Positions 18,300-23,830 of a stretch of DNA of 23,830 nt are shown here, piece by piece; position 1 is the first letter of the stretch, and each line of letters begins with the position of its first letter. The notes below the pieces were generated by a model, which was not told the origin of the DNA, did no database searches, and saw nothing but the letters and a program-made list of their open reading frames with translations. The position numbers were made by a program, and so were the translations under genes. Origin of the DNA: Priapulus caudatus (lineage: Eukaryota > Priapulida > Priapulimorpha > Priapulimorphida > Priapulidae); contig NW_014577171.1 in the NCBI RefSeq assembly GCF_000485595.1, positions 253,895-277,724 of the forward strand, given 5' to 3'.

Positions 18300-18900
18300 A
18301 TAGGTGATGAACTATTCTGCATATTTTGATTTGAAGTCGATTTGAGGAGCGGTTGAGTAAATCCGTTCATGATTGAAGAAAATGACAATCTATGGTGTGT
18401 ACTATGTACACAACTAGGCTACACACCTTACGCACCTTCCATGTATCTAGGTATATATTCCAACTGTGTAACACCGTTTGAACGAAAACAATGATTTCCG
18501 AAATTGGAGACCATACAAATGTAAACCGCTTTCTGATTGTATGTGACAAAGAAACTTAACAATCCTCGCAAGATTCCATAAGCAAGAATAAAAAGCGATC
18601 TATTTACAAGACGCCCCCTGCATGTACATAACCGTCATTCCGACGTCACTGCATATAGCAACAACACAGACGAACTACTACCTAAAGCAATCACTTGATG
18701 CAATGCATGTCTACTACATTATAGATATACCATCTAGTACACATGCAAACACTAGGTAACCGACTGGACCTTAGTCCACAAAAATACTTTACAAAAACAT
18801 CATGTAACACACTGATAGCTCAGAAGCAGCGACGTACGTAAACGCGTGAAAACCTGCAGACTCGTCAGTTTCACATTTGTCTCCGACTTGCAGCCGCTAG
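18300..18900. other. convergent intergenic region YIPF6/mTOR
   Basis: AT-rich unique sequence; includes AATAAA at 18587-18592 on the plus strand. No gene or repeat recognised. Confidence 0.5.
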
Positions 18901-18963
18901 CTAAACATTAGCATTTCGATTTGAATATACGTGCGTAAATCTACACACTGGTATCGAATTAAT

Positions 18964-18969
18964 TTTAAT
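18964..18969 (-). promoter_or_regulatory. candidate poly(A) signal for mTOR (ATTAAA)
   Basis: ATTAAA on the minus strand, 160 bases past the mTOR stop, in an AT-rich pocket after the duplicated 3' UTR segment. Confidence 0.35.
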
Positions 18970-19004
18970 CGTCGAACCGCCCTCGCTGAACCGGCTGATT
19001 ATAA

Positions 19005-19133
19005 GATGGCGCCCCGACGTCGTGCGGCGACGACATGGCTTACGCGCCCGCTGCTGCCCTTCCACTTCACCAGATGGCGCCTTGGTATCTTGCGGCGACG
19101 ACACGGTGTACGCTGTCGCTCTCCCGCCTCACC
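19005..19133. repeat. ~65-bp tandem duplication starting at the mTOR stop codon
   Basis: GATGGCGCC ... TGCGGCGACGACA ... CACCAG occurs at 19005-19072 and again at 19073-19133. On the minus strand each unit begins with TGGTGA; only the first in transcript order is the real Trp-stop, the other is a copy in the 3' UTR. Confidence 0.8.
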
Positions 19134-19250
19134 AGAAGGGACACCAGCCGATGTAGCACTGGCAGAGGTTCTCGTGCGACGTTGCCTGCCGTATGAGCAG
19201 CTCCACCTGTGTCTGTACGTCCACCGCCTGCTCGCTCGTGAAGTCTCTAC
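19129..19250 (-). CDS. MTOR: mTOR exon E, FATC domain and stop (residues 242-281)
   Basis: Encodes [20 protein letters not shown], then [19 protein letters not shown] and TGA. This is the invariant FATC tail needed for kinase activity and membrane association. Acceptor TTGCAG. Confidence 0.97.
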
Positions 19251-22200
19251 CTGCAAGGTACGCACACGCAGTCGTCAGTCACCGTTACAAATCCCACGCG
19301 CTAAACGTATGTGTCTAGACGTGTATACACGCGGGAACGACACGTGCATACACGCGGGAACGACACGTGCATACACGCGGGAACGTACGTGCATACACGC
19401 GGGAACGACACGTGCATACACGCGGGAACGACACGTGCATACACAAGCGCGAACGACACGTGCATATACGCGGGAACGTACGTGCGTACACCCGCGCACG
19501 TTTGTGCGTACACGTTCGAACATGCGTACATACATGCACAAACGTGCGCGCATACACGCACAAACGTGCGTGGGTGGGTGTACACAAATGTATATGCGCG
19601 TGCCCGACTCTTACGTGCAACAGTACACAGAACTCTTCACATGCTCGTCATTAACTCTCGCACGACGATTATTTCCAGACAAAAAACCATCGACAAAAGA
19701 CATTAAAAAACATTTAGGGGCGCAAGATCAACTGTTACGTCATAGCAACATCACGTCAGGGGTTAATAATGACATTGATAATTTGTCATTTACTCAAATA
19801 TTTGTCATTATTCACCCATGATCACGTGTAATAGTAAACGCAGGGGCGTGACCGTAGGCTGGGCGCGACCATGGGCGGGGCGGGGCAGCGCGGGGCGCGA
19901 CCATGGCATCGTGGGCAGGGGGCGGCTGTTGGGGCTCGCTTACCGGTCAGCTTGTCGCGGACCCTGTTGATGATGCTGAGAGCCTTCTTGTTGAGTTCCT
20001 CCGGTTGCTCGACGTCTCCACCGTCCGGGTAGTAGGGACTCGCATCGGCGACGTGCGGCTGCAGCGGCTTCTCCAGCTCAAAGCTGCCCGGAATGTCTGC
20101 AAGCGTAAAGGAAGGGTCTCTCTCGTCAGTAGTTCAATGTCAATAAGTCATCATAATCTATAAGCAATCTAATAACTAACAGAAAAGTGGTCGTGGTAAT
20201 GATGAGAGTAATTAAATTTCCGCCGTCAAGTAACATGGATCGACGGGACGCGATGATTCAAGGCGGACGGCCGCTAATATAACACTCCTTGACGCACTAC
20301 GTCGACTCCTCTCTCCATGCGTCTGCATGTCGCGGCGCTTGCATCGTACGCATCGCGGTGCACGTATCGGCGTGCTCAGAGCACCCTTATATATATATAT
20401 ATAATATAATAATTGACACTTCATAGTGAATCCCCACCATGCACCTTAATATTCTATAATACAATATATATATATATGTGTGTATATACCTATATATATA
20501 TAATATAATACAATATACAATATATATATAATGACATGACATATAACATAACAATTGTGACTTTGTGGCGAATCCCCCGCTCACCTCGCTCCTGCGAGCC
20601 GCCGGCCATCGACGAACCCTCAGACTTCGGCTCGCACGACCTCTTGCCCTTGAGCGCGCCGCCGGCGTCCATGAGGCGCCAGTTGAGCAGCGGGTCGTAG
20701 ACAAACGCCTCGAGCACTGCCATGACACTGTCCTTGTTGTGTCGCATCACCTGCATCACCTTCTCACACGTCATGCGGTAGTTGCCGTCGATGCCCGTCA
20801 CCTGCGGTCGTCACGGCAACAGTAAACGACGGTGAGGTCGCCACGGCAACATTAAACGATGGTGAGGTCGCCACAGCAATGGTAAGCGTGCGGTTGCCAT
20901 GGCAACGGTAAATGACGGTTCGCATGTGGTTACCACGGCGACAGTAGATAGAAGATACAGGAACAACACCTCACGATGAGAGAAATGTTGAAAATAACCG
21001 ATAACAGAGACATAACACATGTAAATGAATAAAGACAAACAAGCGGAAAAGACCTCATAAATGAACAACTTTCGGAAACTTATAGTTACCCATCTTTCAA
21101 AAATAAATTATTCCAAAAGATATAAGAAGATTAGGATTCCGTCTTTAGAGATTTCATCTTCTATGGTGACATGCACGTCCACAACAGTTCCACTAACCAG
21201 TGTGACACGTGCATCGTCATATAGCGGTACGTACCTCGATAGCATCAAGAGCGTATAAAGAAGGAGAGCATACAACAGTGAAATGCTGAAACCATGTTGC
21301 AGTATTAGTCGAATTAATAAACTTTCCCCGTTTTATTTCGACGATTCTTTGCAGTATTATTGATCAGCTGTCCTACCTTGCTAATATAAAACAAACCACA
21401 CGTCCCTACGATGCCCCTACGCTGAGATAATGAGCTATGAAAATCTGGTATTTTTGCCGAAAACCGACTCGAGATCAGTGTTTACTGAGAATGTCTCTCG
21501 CTTTGAGATAACTTCAGGAAACCTCGCGTGTTTCCGTCAATGACTGACAAATGGAATGAATAACGTCTGTTATTGATTGCCATAGTGATGACCCTCACCT
21601 GTGCCCACCTCACGCTCGATGTATAGTAAACTCTGTAGTACTGACGTGAGTCAGCGCTACCATGGTGCTACACAGCGGCGACCGGAAGCAATACACTGGC
21701 CACAAAGCGAAAGACAGCTTTTCACCGCTCATTATCTCAGCGTAGGAGCATCGTAGGGACATGCGGTTTGTTTTATATTAACAAGGTAGGACAGCTGATC
21801 AATAATACTGTAAAGAATCGTCAAAATAAAACGGGGAAAGTTTATTAATTCGACTAATACTGCAACATGGTTTCAGCATTTCACCGTTGTACGCTCTCCT
21901 TCTTTATACGCTCTTGATAGCATCAGTGAGCGTGCGCGCGTGTCGCGTAACAGTACGGAGCTCTATGGTGTTGGTAAGCATGCGCGTCGCGTAACAGTAC
22001 GTACCTCCATGGCGTTGGTGAGCATGCGCGTGAGCCGGAACGGGATCTTCTCGGGAAACTTCTCGCGCGTCATCGCGACCTCAAAGCAGTCGCCAAAGTC
22101 GATGTGCAGGATCTTGCCGCTGAGCCGGTCCAGCATGAGGTTAGACGGGTGGCGGTCGCCGAGTCCGAGCACGTAGCCCACCATCGACATGACGGCAAGC

Positions 22201-22833
22201 GAGCGCGTGTAGTTGGTGCGCCGGTCGAACCACACCTGCCCAGACGTTCGTTAGCTACTTAATTGGTCAGAGATGCAGGTTAACTAATTAATTGGTCAGA
22301 GATGCTCGTTAAGTAATTAGTTGGTTAGAGATGCTCTTTAAATAATTAGTTGGTCAGAGATGCTCGTTAACTAATTGGTCAGAGATGCTCGTAACTAATT
22401 AATTTGTCAGAGATGCTCGTTAACTAATTAATTGGTCAGTGATGCTCGTTAACTAATTAATTGGACAGAGATGCTCCCAACTAATTAATTGGTCAAGCGA
22501 TTAATTAATGGTTGGATTCGGTTCAGAGCTGCGATTTTTCTACCACGGTCAGATAATCCAGGTCGTCACCTACGGTATTCTCGTTAATTATGTGTTGATT
22601 AATTAAATAAGGATTCACTTCAGAGCTGGTTCAACCACAGCAGCTAGGCCAGGTCGTCACCTTTAGCATTCTCGTTAGTTAATTAGGGTAATTAATTTAT
22701 GGGGATTCACCTCAGAGCTGGGACTCTTCAACCACAGAAGCTTGGCCAGGTCGTCTCCTTTGGTATTTTCTACGGCGTGTTCAAACACCTCTACCTTCTG
22801 CATGACCGTCAGGTGGTCGTAGTCTGGCGCCAT
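19129..22833 (-). CDS. MTOR: mTOR serine/threonine kinase, C-terminal five exons (partial)
   Basis: Nutrient and growth-factor-sensing kinase of TORC1 and TORC2, a PI3K-related kinase. Joining 22833-22711, 22235-22005, 20801-20585, 20096-19944 and 19250-19129 gives 281 residues and TGA in consistent phase. Features in order: end of the kinase N/C-lobe region ([20 protein letters not shown]); catalytic loop GLGDRHPSN with Asp68 and Asn73 of the fragment; HIDFGD with the metal-binding Asp87; activation segment [18 protein letters not shown]; a diverged negative regulatory stretch (about 170-225); and the FATC domain ending [13 protein letters not shown] and kinase are almost identical to vertebrate mTOR. 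The gene continues past the right edge; no further exon is visible up to 23830. It converges with YIPF6. Confidence 0.97.
19321..19600. repeat. 23-bp minisatellite with CACGTG cores in the last mTOR intron
   Basis: Units of the form ACACGCGGGAACGACACGTG then CAT, about seven clear copies (19325-19490), decaying into TACGTGCGTACAC and ACAAACGTGCG variants to about 19600. The open frames crossing it in both strands are repeat artefacts. Confidence 0.93.
19944..20096 (-). CDS. MTOR: mTOR exon D (fragment residues 191-242)
   Basis: Encodes a lineage-variable linker ([20 protein letters not shown]) and the conserved [20 protein letters not shown]. Acceptor CTTGCAG, donor G|GTAAGC, phase 1 at both ends. 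Confidence 0.95.
20385..20545. repeat. (TA)n-rich low-complexity tract in mTOR intron
   Basis: TATATATATA blocks alternate with TATAATATAATA and ACAATATA. A ~45-bp segment AATTGACACTTCATAGTGAA (20409-) resembles the exon-C-flanking CAATTGTGACTTTGTGGCGA (20552-), suggesting a local duplication at the donor side. Confidence 0.8.
20585..20801 (-). CDS. MTOR: mTOR exon C (fragment residues 119-190)
   Basis: Encodes [20 protein letters not shown], then [25 protein letters not shown] and a variable [19 protein letters not shown] segment where vertebrates carry the S6K phosphosite region. Acceptor ACCGCAG lies in a repeat array. Donor G|GTGAGC, phase 1. Confidence 0.95.
20802..20945. repeat. ~36-bp tandem array with X-box-like palindromes beside the exon C acceptor
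   Basis: Four to five diverged units of GGTCGCCACGGCAACAGTAA then ACGACGGTGA. Each holds a GTYRCCAnRGCAAC-type palindrome; the best, GTTGCCATGGCAAC near 20893, is a perfect palindrome matching the RFX X-box pattern. The unit nearest exon C supplies part of the acceptor region. Confidence 0.8.
21217..22030. repeat. 44-bp triplication of the mTOR exon B donor end
   Basis: Unit 3 (21987-22030) contains the last 26 coding bases of exon B plus 18 intron bases. Unit 2 (21943-21986) is a tandem copy with the donor GT changed. Unit 1 (21217-21246 joined to 21925-21938) is 44 bp when the inserted element is removed and keeps GAG|GTACGT. Confidence 0.85.
21247..21915. mobile_element. 669-bp element with ~190-bp inverted repeats and 9-bp target duplication
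   Basis: Arms run inward from AAGAGCGTATAAAGAAGGAG (21247) to about 21434, and from about 21727 to CTCTT at 21915, with only scattered mismatches. GATAGCATC at 21238-21246 and 21916-21924 is an exact 9-bp duplication. Long arms with 9-bp duplications are characteristic of Mutator-like elements. The ~290-bp middle has no transposase, so it is non-autonomous. It is in an mTOR intron. Confidence 0.9.
22005..22235 (-). CDS. MTOR: mTOR exon B (fragment residues 42-118), kinase catalytic core
   Basis: Encodes [40 protein letters not shown] and [20 protein letters not shown], then [17 protein letters not shown]. It holds both the catalytic loop and the DFG metal-binding motif. Acceptor GGGCAG, donor GAG|GTACGT. 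The donor end is tandemly copied into the intron. Confidence 0.97.
22256..22500. repeat. ~29-33-bp AT-rich minisatellite in mTOR intron
   Basis: Eight to nine copies of TTAATTGGTCAGAGATGCTC then GTTAACTAA, each with a GTTAAC/TTAATTAA palindromic portion. It begins right after the exon B acceptor region. Confidence 0.93.
22505..22680 (-). pseudogene. two decayed tandem copies of the 3' end of mTOR exon A
   Basis: On the minus strand, 22675-22615 reads like the exon end (ENAKGDDLA, stop, LLWL, with a stop at the old exon end), and 22585-22515 reads ENTVGDDL then diverges. Both stand in the order and orientation of the exon end and carry part of the donor side. Spacing is about 95-107 bp and each is followed by an AT-rich GTTAATTA spacer. 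They are non-functional exon shadows. Confidence 0.85.
22711..22833 (-). CDS. MTOR: mTOR exon A (fragment residues 1-41)
   Basis: Encodes [20 protein letters not shown], then [20 protein letters not shown] and E. Acceptor CAACAG, donor GAG|GTGAAT; both phase 0. Two decayed copies of its 3' half lie in the downstream intron (22505-22680). Confidence 0.96.
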
Positions 22834-22869
22834 CTGTTGGAACGTTTCATCAACAACGATCACATAAAC

Positions 22870-23036
22870 TCACAAAAATAAATTCTGTTTTTTGAATTGT
22901 TTCTCAATTGAATCTTTGTTTTTGTTTTTGACCCAAGTGAATTTACACCCTTGCACTAAGCGCGAAGACTATGCACGGTGCAATGCCACACCCACCCCAC
23001 GCAGGATGCCACACTCACACAGAGCCAGCAGGACTC
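22870..23036. other. mTOR intron, unique
   Basis: T-rich start then C-rich sequence. No exon could be matched to the mTOR segment expected upstream. Confidence 0.5.
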
Positions 23037-23522
23037 CCCACCTACACCTCGACTGGAAGCACCCACCTACACCTCAACTGGGAGCACCGGTGCGGGTCCA
23101 GGGCGGGGCAGGGCTGGGTGGGTGAGCTTGCAGGTGAGGGGGTGTGCGGGCGGGGGGGCAGGTGCGGGGTGGCAGTGGAGGGTGTGCGGGGCTAGGGCTG
23201 GGGTGATGGGGCTGGCTGCGGCAGGCCAGGGCTGGGGTAGGGGGCTGCCGCCAGGGCGCCGGACTGAGGCTGGGGTGCGGGGTGGCTGCAGGTGAAGGTG
23301 CAGGTAGGGCGGGGCAGGGCTGGGTGGGGGTGGCTGAGGTGAGAGGGCTGCAGGCAGAGCTGGGGGGGGCGGGCTTTGGCAGGCCAGGGCTGGGTTAGGG
23401 TGCAGGGCAGGGCGGGGCGGCGCTTGGGCGGTGGGGTGCGCGGCACGCGGGGTGGGGTGGAGGCTGGATGCAGGTGAGGGGTGCAGGCGGGGCGTGGCGG
23501 GGGTTATTCTGGGGAGGGGGGT
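23037..23522. repeat. G-rich minisatellite in mTOR intron
   Basis: Starts with a 27-bp duplication (CACCTACACCTC-ACTGG-AGCACC) and continues as loose units of GGGCAGGGCTGGGTGGG and GGCTGCAGGTGAGG. Many runs of three or more G on the plus strand give quadruplex potential. No coding content. Confidence 0.85.
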
Positions 23523-23524
23523 GG

Positions 23525-23830
23525 TCTGTCTGCCTCGGTCTCGCTTGCTGTCTCTTTGGTCATCCTCTCTCTCGTCTTATTCAGCTATCTCTGTCTGTAT
23601 GTCCTATCTCTCTCTCATGTCTCGCGCAGTTCTCTCTCTCTCTGATGCTCTCTCTCTCTCTCTCCTCTCTCTCATCTGCTCCCCTCTCCCTCTCCCTCTG
23701 CTCTCTCTCTCGCTCTCCCATCTTCTCTCTCTCCGCTCCTCGCTCTCGCTCTCATCTCTCTCTCCTATGTCTCTCATCTCTTCCTCTCTCTCTCTCTCTC
23801 GTCTCTCTCTCTCTCTGCTCTATCTCAGCC
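23525..23830. repeat. CT-rich (TCTC)n microsatellite
   Basis: CTCTCTCTC with interspersed GTCTCG and CTCATCT, continuing to the window edge. Confidence 0.93.

Noticed and set aside
18931-19821. 296-codon plus-strand frame
   Set aside because: It runs antisense through the mTOR FATC exon and the 23-bp minisatellite; its sequence is repeat-driven.
22256-22500. Possible CRISPR-like array
   Set aside because: The units are contiguous AT-rich tandem copies without distinct spacers, in an animal gene intron.
22971-23446. Pro/Gly-rich frames on both strands
   Set aside because: Low-complexity translations of the G-rich minisatellite; no mTOR sequence in them.

Overview
This window is nuclear DNA from an animal, most likely a marine invertebrate. 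Three protein genes are recognisable, all conserved in metazoans: a complete ALDH7A1 (antiquitin) gene, a complete intronless YIPF6 gene, and the C-terminal end of the mTOR kinase gene. Coding exons are GC-rich, with GT-AG introns plus one GC-AG. Introns and spacers are full of CA, GA/CT and trinucleotide microsatellites, minisatellites and short inverted-repeat transposons. No species can be named from the sequence alone. No bacterial operon, CRISPR array, rRNA or tRNA was recognised.

Layout. Positions 1-5204 hold no gene I can support; they contain microsatellites, minisatellites, a hAT-like terminal fragment and a fold-back element, and probably the ALDH7A1 3' UTR at the right end. Positions 5205-14527 (minus strand) carry ALDH7A1 in 15 coding exons. 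I joined them by hand with consistent phases, giving 543 residues plus a stop, close to the usual ~539. Positions 14528-17139 are the spacer between the divergent ALDH7A1 and YIPF6 genes and hold three inverted-repeat elements. YIPF6 lies at 17140-17853 (plus). The last five mTOR exons lie at 19129-22833 (minus) and give the final 281 residues: kinase C-lobe, negative regulatory segment and FATC. The rest of mTOR lies beyond the right edge. The right end (about 23037-23830) is a G-rich minisatellite followed by a CT-rich microsatellite, inside an mTOR intron.

The three genes do not form a pathway unit: ALDH7A1 acts in lysine catabolism and aldehyde detoxification, YIPF6 in Golgi/ER membrane traffic, and mTOR in nutrient signalling.

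The most unusual content is in the non-coding DNA. (1) A small fold-back transposon family carries TTAGGG telomere-type repeats inside it. Two copies are present, each with an apparent 9-bp target duplication, and one sits about 40 bp upstream of the ALDH7A1 ATG. (2) Exon edges have been tandemly duplicated into neighbouring introns or UTRs: a 44-bp triplication of one mTOR exon end, one unit of which is split by a 669-bp inverted-repeat element; two decayed copies of another mTOR exon end; and duplications starting at the mTOR and YIPF6 stop codons. (3) One MITE-like element abuts a splice donor of ALDH7A1.
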